Shown here one piece after another: positions 48,164 to 60,042 of a stretch of 64,000 bases of DNA. The translations under genes were made by a program, and so were the position numbers. Each line of letters starts with the position of its first letter. Within the stretch, counting starts at the first letter, position 1. The stretch is from the NCBI GenBank assembly GCA_001692895.1, contig KV748178.1, positions 868,001-932,000 on the forward strand. The letters run 5' to 3'. This stretch comes from Cenococcum geophilum 1.58 (lineage: Eukaryota; Ascomycota; Dothideomycetes; Gloniales; Gloniaceae). The notes beneath the pieces were generated by a model. That model was not told the DNA's origin. It saw only the letters and a list, made by a program, of their open reading frames with translations, and did not search any database.

Positions 48164-50982
48164 TTAGTAGAGAAGTTTGAGCTCGTAGCCTGCGGAGTTG
48201 ACGTTCTCAATGGCGCCTACATCACCGTCTACTTGAATATCGGTCGGTCCTGCGTCCCACTCCCTCTTCGTGGGAGATTGTGGTGTTATTTCGTGGAATT
48301 CCGCCGTCATATCCTGGCCTTCCGGAAGCTCTCTTACGGCCTCATCATCGAAGAGTATCTGAAGCCCTTGACGGTCGATTCGGAGAGTACGGATAACTTT
48401 TGTTGGCTCAATATTGACTTTCGCGGCGATTCCATTTACTAGGTCTTTAAGAGTACGCTGCATAAGATAAACCGCTCTGTAGTAGCTGTCCTCGGGTGCT
48501 TTTCCTGCAAGCCTTGGTTGGACATAGAAACAGGCAACTAAGTCGTGTTAGAACTACCAGAATACAATGCGAATTATCACGACTTACTAGGTTTGACAAT
48601 GCGCTCCGGAGGCGGTTGATAGGTATAATCGACACCCAAGGCTTCGATCCATCCCGAAAGCGTACCGTGATCGTCAGCATGCGACTTTTGTACTTTCACT
48701 GGTATATCAGGTGGGCTGATCGTCTGCTGTGCCACTACAGCCTGGATATCCCCTGTAGCTGTCTGGGGAAGATTACGCCATTCGTTTGAGGAGATTCTCG
48801 CGGGGGGATTGAATGGAGCTGGATGCTGAAATACTGATCCACGACGACCTCTAGAGTGTAGGGACTGCGAACTTGGCGTTGGGGAAACTATCGACGATGT
48901 TGCTCCAGTGTGCGAGCTCTGTCTCTCCCACATTGCCGTATCGACATTGGTGTCGATTTTGGTTAAATCTTGAGGCTCTCCTGACAGTGTTACTGGATGC
49001 AGGTCAGGATCATCCAATTCGTCCCCTTTCAGATAGAGAACACTCGCGGGTCTCGTCGAACTGAACATATCTTGAAGAGTTGCTAGTTTAAGGTGCAGAT
49101 CCTCTTCAGCAGGCACTCGATTTCCCGTTGAACTTGCGGATGACATTGACCACGTCCTCTTGTGCTTGGGAACTTTGCCTGGTCTCGAGCTCGCGCTAGT
49201 TTTCGATATTGATCCACTGCGCTTCCTCTTTCCGAAGTCCTTCATGCCAGATTCTGCCTGCGCGATTTGTTGCTTCAGCTTGTCTATCGTTTTCTTAACA
49301 TGGGCAACATCGTTCGACAATTTTCGTTCCGCGCCATGATCACGGAACAGTTTAACTTTGCAATAGCATACTTCTGGTGATGTCTCGGGCGGCGATCCTT
49401 GCAGGTTGGTAAGAAGCTCCGTTTTGGTACAGAGCCTTACAGGAATACCTTTTACGCCCTTGGAGTGGCTAAAATCCGTGGATAGAAAATTAAATCGCAC
49501 GGCAACGGAGCAGTCCGGTGCAGTGCTAAGTACCGGTGTCCAGGTTACGGCAAAACCGTCGAATGAGGCGGATTCAAGTTCGATCCTCGGGCGACCTTGG
49601 GCGTCACCTCCCCCAACTTGGCTCGGATCGACAAATTCGACAGCTTGCAGCCTACCGCCTCGCTGATGGGCCTCATTTGTACCCCGTCCTTCTTTCCATA
49701 ACTGCCAACAAGCAGCAGGGCGCTGTCGCTGATGCTCATCTTCGAAGGAGATACGGATGAAAGTTCGGTACTTAACGGGGATTGTCGGAGTCTGCGTGGG
49801 CGCGGTATCTACTATCGCGATGGAGTAAGCCTGACCCTTGTTGAGGTAAGTTACCGGGATCTCTTCCGCGTGCTTGATCATCGCTGTGGGCGCATTCAGC
49901 GTAACGTGATAGCGAAAGCTACGTCATATTAGCAAAAAGGGTATTGATAGGCGCAAAATCACATAGCAACCCTGAGTGCGGATTTGGGCTTGTCATGGAC
50001 TACTCACTTCTCGTGCGGCTGCTGGGTCAAAGTAGGGCGTACGTTCTCATCATATGTTTGCGATGGGAATGTCAGGACGGGCGACTGGCCTTGCATCTCG
50101 ACGTCCGTAGCAACAACGTTATCCATGGGAGATTCATCGTGTGTTGGGGCCAGGGGCTCAAATGCTGATGGTTGATGCGAAAAGTGATGTGGTGCGAAAG
50201 TCGGGTGCGGTTGTAAAGTAAATGGGTTGGGATTTTGAAAGTGATGAGCGCCAAGAGCATGAGGGTGGAAGCCTTGGAGCTGTCCCGTAGAAGTCTGGCC
50301 TGCATGAACGCCTCCTTCGGAAGTAGGAAGTGATAGAGGAGTGCCTAAACCGAAGCTAAAACCCGGGGTGTGGAGGTCTCCCGCTTGGCTGTGGTAAAGC
50401 GTGCTCCCACCCGGCGTCGGGGTGTAATAGCCAGGCGGCTGGTTGGCAAAAGAAGCAAATGCGAAGCTATTGGGATCAAGAAGAGAAGGTGTAAATCTCC
50501 ATGGCTCATTCGAGCCTCTGGGGGTCGGGTCCTGGTCCTTGATGTCCTCATGGTCAGGGAACTGACTGTATTTGCAGTCAGTATCTACCAAACTACACTT
50601 CAGAGGGGACGGTATTGTTTGATGCGGCTGCGTTGGGGTCGAAGCCTCTCGCATGCCGCAAGATGCACGTCTTCGCCAACGAAGCACAGGTGGAGCAGCG
50701 CAACTCGCGAAAAGACATACCGAGGGTGAAGCGCTACATCGAGAGCATCAGTAAGAGTCGGTGCGCTCTGGGCATTGGCAGCGGAAGAACTGGTAGTTTG
50801 TGTGAGCTGCGGGAATGAGGCTTTGAAGTCCTCGTACAGCTCGTCGTTCGGCTTTTGGGAATTGGTCCTGTTGGGTCGTCAGGTTACGGTACAAGGCCGA
50901 TATAATGAGCGCAACGCGTCCAGAGGATGACGCGAAGGCGGGGAGCTTCAGCTGACAGGCAAACCTACCGATTTCGAAACAT
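48164..50982 (-). CDS. Grainyhead/CP2-family transcription factor
   Basis: Grainyhead/CP2 proteins bind DNA through an immunoglobulin-like core; in filamentous fungi they control cell-wall remodelling and conidial separation. Five exons on the minus strand give 807 residues: 50,982-50,969, 50,867-50,721, 50,565-50,008, 49,918-48,588 and 48,537-48,164. Introns carry GTAGGT, GTATGT, GTGAGT and GTAAGT donors, and every join preserves frame. Exon 1 is only 14 nt (MFRNR start). Residues 1-235 are a proline- and serine-rich arm. The DNA-binding core is about 240-465, with ENFRYHVTLNAP, then CWQLWKEGRGTNEAHQRGG and FNFLSTDFSHSKGVKGIPVR. A helical segment follows (SNDVAHVKKTIDKLKQQIAQ) and a basic, probably nuclear-localising, GKRKRSGS. 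The last 120 residues (from ACFYVQPRLAGKAPEDSYYR) form the conserved C-terminal ubiquitin-like/dimerisation part of fungal members. It is complete, with no disruptions. Confidence 0.92.
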
Positions 50983-53465
50983 CGTTGGGAAGCTCGACGG
51001 AGGAGACTTAACGTGTCAAAAGCATCGAAAGAGGTGCAGTCGGTAGAAGGCTCCAAGTCGGTGAAAGTGCAGGTGTGAAACATGAGTTATGGCGCATTCG
51101 GGTCAAGCCACAGGTGCAAGCTGGTGCATACATTAAGAAGGAACAGGCCTCTTTTATCAGGGCTAACGACGGATGGGGCTCCACTGGGTCAAACGGCAGC
51201 GCTTGGGGGAGCGGTCATCGCGTCTGTGGCAGTGGCAATAGTGGCAGGCCGAACGGTAGAGGTTTAGGAGGTAGGGAGGGAAAGTGGACTCGAGGAGCGG
51301 ACTCCGGCGCTGCAACGAACGACGTCTCGCCGCCTCCCTGCACGCCTGTGGCCTGTCCACCACTCACCACGCCCGCTCATGGCGCGCACAGCCACAAGCC
51401 CTATGGGCCTTTGTGCTTTGTCGTAGACCTCCGGCTACCCAAAAGAGGCACGATTTTCAGTGCATTCATCCGCAAGTGGCCGTCCTTTTGTGAAGACCTC
51501 ACACCAAGACGCAGAGATCCTCGCTCATCGGCGGCAACAAGAGCCCAGTGCCACGCGGTCCCCTCGATTGCCAGGAGATGCCAGGAGATGCCGCGGTGCT
51601 AGGCAATGCCAGCCTGTCCCAAGCCGTCGTAAAAAAAAAAGGAAAGGCCTACCCACGAGAGCCAGAGGGCCCTTTTCTCCTCCCTCGCGCGCCGGGCCAA
51701 CTGCCACACCAGCGTTTGCACAGGACCCTGTGGCTCGGGGTCGACTGGAGAGTAACCGTCCAATTGCCCGAACAACGAGGGCCCTCCGGTAATTAGTCTC
51801 GTCCAGCAAAGGCTACACAAGACGGGCCAGACCAGCCCTGACCCGCCAAGCCCGGTCGCCAGAGGACAATGCAATTTGCATCCTTCCCAGCATCGCAAAC
51901 GTGACAAGTCCATCATTTCTCTCGTCTCCCCTTTTTTTCACGCTCGTCCCCAGGCTGTTGCGCCTCCCCGTGCCTCGCGCCGCGCCTCACCCTCATGTGA
52001 CACTTCTGCCGCAACGAAACGGGCCGCAAAATGAGTGAAGTTGAACAGCTCGCGGCCCTTACTACCCGCTTTCATTATTTGGTCATTTCCCCTGCGTGGA
52101 GGCGATGGGTCGAGCGGATGGGCGACGAGGATGTGCCCCGCGATCAACCCGCCGTCGCCCGCCAAACGGCTGCGGGCATCCAATCCTGTGGCTGACCGAC
52201 GTCGAGTCTAAATCAGCCGTATCGCTTAGAAATATTCGCTGGCACCTAGTGGCCTAGTCGGCCTAATAATTATTAATTTCTAGAAATTCTGGTAAACCCT
52301 GAACCGAGATTAACAAGAATTAGGAAACGAGCGCTTACCCAAAACGCTGACTGAAGGCGGTCCTTATGCCCCCATTCCGGAGCCTCTTCGTCATTATCTT
52401 GCTGAGCGCCGCGCCGCCTATGGAACGAATAATGAATAAGGACAACTACGGCCACATGATTTCTTCTGCACAGGCCTGCATAAGAGCAAAGCACGCGAAA
52501 GCGGCTGGCGTGTTGCTTGCTCGGCATTTTCCGCCATCACAAGGCACAGAGCTGTTCGCCGCCTCTCTTTTTTTTCTGGGGTGGGAAAAAGCTCTAAAAG
52601 TCGAAAGATCGCCGAATTGTGGCGAGATGCACAATGCTTTACGCAGCCTTTTTTTTGGGTATCGGCAGGCGGGATCTATCGCACATGGACCAGCACCACT
52701 ACCCGAGGTTGCCATGTGGTAACTTAGCATCCACTTCCGGCCTAGTTGTGGCGTACACGTATCGTGGCTAGGTCGGTGGCGTCAACCATTAGATCGCTTC
52801 CAACACATCTCCAGCCTGAGCCGACGGCCGCGTACTCGTGCATCGACCGACTACCAGAAGGTGCAAGCATCTCGATCGCTCTATGAGTAAGAGAATCATG
52901 CCACCATGGGTGATCTAGATGCAGCTGAAAATGAGTGCGCGAGCTGAAAGCGGGGAAATTGTTACCTCGTACTGGTCGTGTGCGTACTATTATGCTCCTG
53001 TCTCCAAGCACGGGTGATCGCGTTCCTTATCATCCACGGTGATGCTGATGTGAAGCGACCGCGTTTTGTGTTAGCCTATTTGCATTATTCAGTCATGACT
53101 GCTATCTCTGGGGGATAGGAAAGATATGGCATAAATACGATGCGCTTTTTGCGAACAGAAACCAGGGCATTCGCGATCCTACATATACTCGCAAACCGTG
53201 CCGTATATCTAACTATTCCATGTCTAACAGACGGAAATCAAAGAAATGCATAGCTGGGCCAAAACATGGGTGATGGTAAATGGTCTGCGAAATGCGCCAT
53301 GGGAAACGTGCTAGCTAATTAGGTAATGTCGCAGCCATTTTCTGTTGCATGTGCATTCCTGCTGCATGTGTATTTCCGTTGCACGTGCGCCTATCTCCTT
53401 CATGCCTTTATTGGGCTGGTGCTCTTCCAATACCCGAAATCTTCTCCACTTCCGGCGTCTCCTGC
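50983..53465. other. Intergenic region, 5' side of the Grainyhead/CP2 gene
   Basis: Open frames at 51,075-51,916 and 52,366-52,722 overlap one another on both strands, carry homopolymer runs (A10 near 51,631, T8 near 52,567) and have no domain. I read the GC-rich part to about 52,200 as promoter and leader of the divergent gene. A small triple repeat lies at 53,342-53,392. Confidence 0.55.
53342..53392. repeat. Three 17-bp tandem units (GTTGCATGTGCATTCC type)
   Basis: TGTTGCATGTGCATTCC, TGCTGCATGTGTATTTC and CGTTGCACGTGCGCC follow one another. They differ at a few positions and lie just downstream of the coiled-coil protein gene. Confidence 0.7.
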
Positions 53466-55395
53466 TTACGGGCTCTCCGAGCTTTCATTTTCGGAGTTAT
53501 TCCTCGCATTTATATTGGTAGCCATGCGGCGTTTAGAATAAATCCTGCTAACCTCTCGCTTGCTATGTCTGCGTTGGTCGCTGCTAGTCTCGGCGCTTGA
53601 ACTTCGTCCACTTCCTCCCTCTGCCGCTCTAGCTGCAGCTAATGCTACCGCACTGTTCCTAAGACTGTTCCGTTGCTCTACCAGACGCTGTCCAGCAAGG
53701 TAACCTGTATTGTTACTCGATCTTCTGTTGGACATGGTCCGACTAGTCCTTCTAGAGTCATGGTGAACGGCTGTGACAACGCTTTAGAGAGAACTAGGGC
53801 TAGACTCTCTATGCCCAGGACCATCGTGATGAATGGTCGTTAGAAGGCTGGGACCCGAATCCTCTCGCAAACGGGTCATCGAAGGCTCATTTAGCGGGCT
53901 AGGGATCTTCGAGGGCTTGCGAGCTTCACTACTAAGTGGGGGAGGTTTACTGACAGATGCCCCAGCGCGTGGTGTCTCAGCATCTGATGAGAATGAATAA
54001 TCTCTCAGCTTTAAAGGAGGCGGGTGGTACATGGATGCGCTTTGATACCGTGAGGATATGTCTGTGTCGTCTCCAGGAGCAAACGAGAAATGGCGATGAC
54101 GAGAATGGCCCGAAATCAACCAAGGCTGTGATCGAAAACATTTGAGACGCCGCTCATGGCTGTATACTGCACTGTCCACTTCCAACTTGTCAGACTGAAC
54201 CATGATTTTCTCGAGGCTCCAATTCATCCACTCCGGCGCAGATACCTGTTTCTGCAATTGCTCTCCACCCAATATGAGATTCATCAACTTGGGAAATACA
54301 GTTTCAATTTCCGCCCCATATCGTCGAGCTACGACCACTGCAAGCGCCGAAGGGCCACTACGAAGTCCTCTTGGCCTCTTGCATCCAATATTGAATGAGC
54401 CGGTTCGTCGACCTCGTCTGGTAGGGGATCTCCAATTGAACTGAAAGTAGAGTACCCATCCGACTGGTCCCCGGCGTACCCATTTTGCAAGGAATTAATG
54501 CCCTGCGATCGAGATGACTCGCTTTCTGCCCTTTGTGACAGTGAGTGTGAGTAGTGTTTATGTGGAGGTCTTCCAAATGGCAAGTCGTAATGGATATTTG
54601 TGTTCGAAAACGTCTTAGACAGTGCAGTCATTCCAGCGGATGGTGAGGATGAGCGATGGATAAGAACTAATAAAACATGTGAGCTCCGTTCTGTAGTCGG
54701 TAAGTGTAACAATATTTGAATCTTTTTATACCTTTTTGGCCCTGCGTCATAGCATCTTGATAGATCTGATCCCTGCTCAAGAACTCATATGCTGTCTCGA
54801 GCTTCTCATTAGTAGGTGACTTATGATGCGTCCGCTTTCGTTTGATGACACTATCCTGTCTCGTCCTTATGAGTTCTGTCATGCCTTGTTTTCCTCTTGC
54901 GATAATAAGCTCCAGTCGTCTGATTTCTGCCCTGTATCCAGCCTCCTCCGTCGTCCACCGTTCCTCGGCTTCCTTGAATCCATCTAGCGTCTGCTGAAGC
55001 AATTCCTCAATCTTGTCCTTCTCAAGCCTTAAACCCCGATAATCTTCGAGTAGATGCAACAAGCTGCTGTTCTGCTGTATTGGGAGGGTTTTATTAGGGC
55101 TGTCAATGAGGGTAGATGATATAGATTCGAGGACTTGCAAAGAATCCACCTTTGGTTCGTAGATAATGGGCTCTCCCAGAGTGTCCCAAAAATTGCGCGA
55201 GAACCCCTCAGGCTTAACTGGGGTTGTAATTGCAAGATAATTCGAAATGTACTTGGACAGTTTAGGTCGTTGGCGTGGTGTCGGGATATCTGAAGTGGAG
55301 CCATGCTCACTATGGCGATCTTCAGTGTCTTCCACTATTAGTGTTTTGGAACGAGTAGGCCGGATCCTTTTTCGCTGTGTATGAATGTCTGTCAT
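53466..55395 (-). pseudogene. Unrecognised coiled-coil protein gene, frame broken twice
   Basis: The gene starts at ATG 55,395. Exon 1 (55,395-54,732) has a basic N-terminus (RKRIRPTRSKTLIVED), then FSRNFWDTLGEP and a coiled coil at about residues 110-175 (LLHLLEDYRGLRLEKDKIEE and following). A 41-bp intron (54,731-54,691, GTATAA...CTACAG) leads in frame to exon 2. Near 54,340-54,400 the frame must change by one base: the acidic ...DEVDEPAHSILDARGQEDF is in one frame, and VVVARRYGAEIETVFPKLMN with EWMNWSLEKIMVQSDKLEV is in another. A single missing base in a short G run would join them. Further on, a TAA at 53,784-53,786 interrupts an otherwise continuous frame that resumes as SVVTAVHHDSRRTSRTMSNR and ends at 53,466 in a Ser/Arg-rich tail. 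The coherent protein on both sides says these are recent breaks or sequence errors. I do not know its function. Confidence 0.55.
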
Positions 55396-55799
55396 AATGG
55401 CGACTGCCGTAAGGTCTTTGTCACTAATTGGTATTATTGTTAATGTTTCCGCCTTCTTCGGAGCTACTAACTATAACCCAAAGATCACGGAGTCAAGGTT
55501 GTGAATAGGCGGCTACCACTTGTTGCATACAACACTTGGAGGTTTACTTTATTGCTAATAGATTGCGAGAAGATGTTGTTGAGTTGTCACTAAGGAATGA
55601 GTGGGGAGCAGAAGCTAAGAAATAAGGGAGGTCCCATTCACTTCGCTCTCGACTCCATCATGAACAATTCACCTTTCTCTCCGCAATCTCAATTGTCTGA
55701 ATATACCACGCTCCTAATCACAGCCCTAGATGAAGTTCAGCGGCAAGAACGCCATCCGAGTGTTGATGTACTGTGGTGCCTTTACGATCAGTCGATCGT

Positions 55800-55892
55800 A
55801 AGAAGCCTTTGTAGAAGCTTCTTGGGGGGTAGATGCGGTATGCATTCCGCGGTGGAGGCGTGGGCTCGACTTCAAGTCCCACCTCTGTGAAA
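55800..55892 (+). pseudogene. tRNA-derived pseudogene, 3' half with an insert in the T loop
   Basis: GCGGTATGCATTCCGC can form a 4-bp hairpin like a long variable arm. About 10 bases on, GTGGGCTCGA...GTCCCAC is an ideal T arm (five base pairs, TTCGA-like loop) once six extra bases in the loop (CTTCAA) are set aside. The box B promoter is thereby damaged. A matching acceptor 5' strand and D arm cannot be found upstream. A long variable arm would point to a leucine or serine tRNA. It overlaps the end of a chance 97-residue frame (55,597-55,890). Confidence 0.4.
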
Positions 55893-55913
55893 TTATATAT
55901 ATATATATATTAT
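55892..55913. repeat. (TA)n dinucleotide run
   Basis: A run of alternating TA lies directly after the tRNA-like remnant. Confidence 0.85.
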
Positions 55914-57973
55914 TGATTCTTGTTTAACGTCTGATGCGGTCCCCATCTGGGTCCATGCAGACTAATACCGTTAAGTTAGGTACAAAAAACCTCCAAGGGA
56001 GACGTGAGAGGTAATACAGTATACACTCCCCCAGGTAACACCTGTACTACATCAACGGGAGGAAAAACACCGTTAGGTCGCTGCTCTGAGACTCCTGTAA
56101 GGGAGTGTCCTGATTGCCTATCTTGCCCTGTCTGCCGTTCGTACCATGTTTCCGTGCTTTTGTAGATTGCCGTAAGATTGCGTTGTGTGCCTGCCCTTCC
56201 TGTCCTATATACGTGTATACACGTCGCCTGCGGTCCTCCTGCTTGCAGCATAAATCCAGTCCTGTATGACCTTCCACCCCAAAGGAACAGCGGGATAAAC
56301 TAGGTGTCTTGTCCTAGGGCCCCAACCTAGGTCCCCTATCTCCTATCTCCTGCATCCAATAACATGCTCAACCTAGTATTGTACTCGCAGCTAAGTGCCT
56401 ACGCTGCCGACGATATCGGAATAAAGCTAGGCAGATTAAGGCGTAGAGGAAGACGAAATACCGAATGCCGTGCGTTTGGTAAATCCAGGCTGTCGGGTAG
56501 GGTGGTATGTAAGGCGGGTGGTTGAGAGGCTCATCACAGGCCTCCCACGAGGTGTATGTAGATCGATTGCGCGTATAGTAGCTATACCGTATAGGAGGAA
56601 GGGGACGCCGGAGGTAGATTGCCGTGGTTCGATGGCTCGAAATCGTACGTTAAGGGACGTAGTAGCTGTGTTCTCAAGTCTCTGCTGGGGTTCACCCTCC
56701 CAGCAAGAGAAATTTTCCCGTCGCCACCACGTCGCGGCGCCCGCGATGCGCTGCCGTACGTACGTCTCTGCGTTTGCTCTAACAGTCTATTGACACGATC
56801 CTAATGGAACACTAATAGTACTGCTAGGTTCCCGGGCTCCACCGCGTGGAGGTGCAGAGGCCGATTTCATGGAGCCGATTTCATATATATATGTTTTTCC
56901 ACTTTTCAATGTTTGTTGCTGGATGTAGACTTCGTTCGGTGTCAGTGAAAGGCGAATTTCGTAACCGGATTAAAAACATACAAAACGAAAAATGACATCT
57001 CATTTTCCACGAGGGCGATTTAGAGGGATCTGTTTTATATTGCGTATGATGTATACTACCATTAACGTGCTGTCTGGTAGTTAGTTCCACTTGATTCTAC
57101 GAACAGCTTTCGTTTTACAATTACTGAAAACGGAGGACTGACGGAAACTCAAGGTCCCTTGCCCTCTAAATAACTCTATTCTGGTCGCTTTATAAATAGT
57201 AGTGCGCATACGGCCTTGAAATCTTTGTGCTCCAAGTCACTCCATTGTGGACGACCTCTGCCGCACGGATCCAAGAACCAACTCCCGCTCGGCACTTATA
57301 CCTATTAAAAAATAGCTGTTATGACGATGACGAACTTGCAATAAGTCGTCTATAGTATCCCATCGGGGCTATGTGTAGCCTTAGTCTCAAAGTCTTGGTC
57401 TTGAATTCATGTGAATGCCTAGTTTCTCCAGGTAACGCCTATGTACAGTACGTATTGCAAGAGTCGGGGTAATGGAAAGAAGTTTACTTATCCTGTCTTA
57501 TACTGGAAACTGTACTCGAGAATCTTATACAATAGTTGAAGTGACTAGTTACTTACTAATGCGTCGCTTTCGTGGCGGAGAGAGTGCCGAAATGAGTTTG
57601 TGATATTGTCAACCTATAAAATGCGTCCTATTTGGCTTCGCCAAAAGGGCCGGTCTTTTTGGGCCAATTGGGCGTCGACAGATATTTTAGTCATAAAATT
57701 TTAGAGACCTAGAGTTTCGAGAGGATTAAGGTTCATGAGTGCTCCGATATGCCTATACACTCGAAGTGTTATTGTGAAATTATAAGGTGGCGGAACAGCG
57801 CTCGGCGGGGGAAAGGTAGTTGCGTGCCACTGCAATAATTTCCGAATCGCCATCCGGATTAAGATCGGATGATGACCAGTAGAGCTCCCGGCATGCCTAG
57901 AGTCCGCAAAAAAGCCTCGGCTATCTAGGCCATAACAAGACAGATGAAAAATTTCAAGAAGATTTTCGTAGTA

Positions 57974-58312
57974 CAGTAAACCCCCCTTATTACGATATGG
58001 GGTATATAACGATATATATCTATATTACGATCTACACCCCTTGATCAAGCCTTTTTTGGTATAATATTACGATAATCTGACTTTTGACGATATCGTTAAG
58101 GTGGCTCCACCAAAATCGTTGTAACCAGATAAGATTTTGTATGGGAGAAGCCCTATTTAGCCCGTACAATGGGTGTATTATACCCTTTTAGGGTGGTTTG
58201 CCTCCTTTTTCCTGCTTATTAACACATCACGTGACAATTTTGTATAACAATACCATTGGTATTACGATATGCTCGGCCGCAAAAATGGTATCGTACTAAA
58301 GAGGTTTTACTG
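57974..58312. mobile_element. 339-bp miniature element of pogo/mariner type
   Basis: The left end CAGTAAACCCCCCTTATTA and the right end read inward on the other strand, CAGTAAAACCTCTTTAGTA, are inverted copies for about 27 bp, and both continue with CGATA. TA flanks both ends (57,972-57,973 and 58,313-58,314). CAGT...ACTG ends with a TA duplication are typical of pogo-type Tc1/mariner elements. It is too short for a transposase, so it is non-autonomous. It shows little RIP, unlike the miniature elements in the left block. A minus-strand open frame at 58,219-58,509 partly lies in it and is chance. Confidence 0.85.
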
Positions 58313-58314
58313 TA

Positions 58315-60042
58315 GGAATGTTCGTGATTAGGTAACAGAGGTTGCTCTACATTAAATCCGCCAGCGAGTGGGAAATTCCGCTTGGTGTCTTGAGTTTTCC
58401 CTTTTCCTGAGTAGCTTCGTCTCATCGGATGCGATCCCCCATATACTAGCACCAAAGAATATTCGACTACTAGATAATTACCTCTTAAGCAATTTTCAGT
58501 CGTTGGCATGGTGTATAGAAGTCATGAATGAGGTGACGGTCTTGCAAAGGTTTCCATCACATGCCTGACCCACAGTAAATTTGAATAAGATTAGGAGTAG
58601 AGCAAAAAACGGTGAGGTTCTTCGGCACTAGAAGAAAATCTTAACTATTACGAACTACTGAATTTTTGACGTTAAAATGGAAGCGGATCCAGAAAGGGAT
58701 ATCTGCGTAGAGCGATAGAAATTCTGATAAGCTTCGCTGCAGCTTTATCCCTAATCCCGAGCGCATATAAAATCGAAGATTCGGCGGTGGGAACGGGAAC
58801 GAAGCAGGGGTAGAAACAAGATATGGCCGATAGGACAGGAGAGGGACAGTTGATCGTGGGCAGCAGAATCCAGATATTCCTTGATACTCTAAACGGCGTC
58901 CTCTCCTCCGTAGTTAGGAACATTTCGGGATTATTAGGAATATGACGGCTTGACTGAGATGTCGCTGGATTATCAATTATCAAGATGGCACGGCTGTAGA
59001 AATCTGGCGAGCGATCGGTCTGCGGGCGTTTCCTTTTAGCAAGTTCTTAAGTGCTTTGCCGTCCCTGTCGCGTATGTCCGAATGAGGTTTAGCGCAGAAG
59101 CACACTCATTTCCAACTTCCAACGTCCTTCCTTCGCATCTCTGTCTTCTCAATTCAGGTTGATGCTCTTTTTGAGCTGTTTGTTATGATCCTCCTGAAGG
59201 GGATGATGTCTTCTTGGAACCTTGCGTCGTGATTGATTATTTAAGCACGGATCCTCCACCGCCGGTTTCAGCTTCGTTCGGGCTCTGTTTCATGCCGAGT
59301 CCTCCTTGGAGATGAATTTTTCGAATACTCCAGATGCTAATTTCAAAGGTTTGAAATGAATTACGAATACTTGTGGAGTTTGTAGGTTGAGTGTGCTCTG
59401 TCTTGTCACATTATCTCTTCGCGCAGCTCTGATGGAAAAATGATGGCGCTTCCCAAGATACTTGGCTTCATTATCCTGAAGTCTGCGACAGAGACGAAAT
59501 GGGAGGCTGAATACGACATTCATGCCTTGTAGCGTAGGCGCTTGCAATTCTCGGACCCCTGAGCTTCTAGCAAGATGTGACACGTAGATTTAACCTTAAA
59601 AGTTACCTCGCTACAGCCTCGTTTCCAAAAATATGGGTCGAAATCAAGCAGCTGCAATATTCAAGCCAGCCCATAGGTCGATCTTACCAGATCTCACTCA
59701 GGTTCATTCCCGGGCTGGCTTCAGGCGCGAATGGCGGCCGTCCTGATCCGGTTTCACGGTCAAGCCGGATACCGCATCGGTCTCAATCTCTAGCTATCCT
59801 CGTCTCAACGTGCCGTGTGCTTTCAATGCTTAATCTTGGCAGTCTGGGCATCATACAAAAGACCATGCTTCCCTCGCTGGGGCTCTCTTCTATCCTCCGC
59901 ATCACCTTTCCAGCAAAGTTCTATTCCGTTATTTCTGCTTCAGTCACGTTCCTTTGTCGCCGGCCGACCGTTTACATTCTCTCTGATCAACTTCATAAAG
60001 CCTTGTTCATAAAGCTATACCAATCACTTCACTGTCGCCAAA
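58315..60042. other. Intergenic region upstream of the secreted-peptide gene
   Basis: Open frames at 58,672-58,983 (-), 59,290-59,583 (-) and 59,577-60,113 (+) have no recognisable domain. The last one overlaps the start of the secreted-peptide gene in another frame and is probably leader sequence. The final 100 bases before 60,043 are C- and T-rich with CA-rich words, as is usual for fungal 5' leaders. Confidence 0.5.

Larger units (their letters stand above)
55396..57973. other. Intergenic region with a tRNA remnant
   Basis: This contains a tRNA-derived pseudogene at about 55,800-55,892 and a (TA)n run. Short open frames such as 55,976-56,251 (-), 56,470-56,793 (+) and 56,881-57,090 (-) lack domains, splice sites or codon bias and are probably chance. 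About 55,920-56,460 is CT-rich and has the look of degraded transposon DNA, but I cannot place it. Confidence 0.45.

Noticed and set aside
51075-51916. Overlapping frames of 66-175 residues on both strands
   Set aside because: They arise from GC-rich sequence without stops upstream of the Grainyhead/CP2 gene; translations are low-complexity and contain homopolymers.
52366-52722. 118-residue frame with a hydrophobic N-terminus
   Set aside because: It contains T-run-encoded phenylalanine stretches, has no conserved pattern, and an equally long frame lies on the other strand.
54358-54400. A 35-bp intron to explain the frame change in the coiled-coil protein gene
   Set aside because: The only frame-compatible donor is GTCGAC, a poor donor, and splicing would remove an acidic stretch that looks coding and join it to an arginine-rich one that does not.
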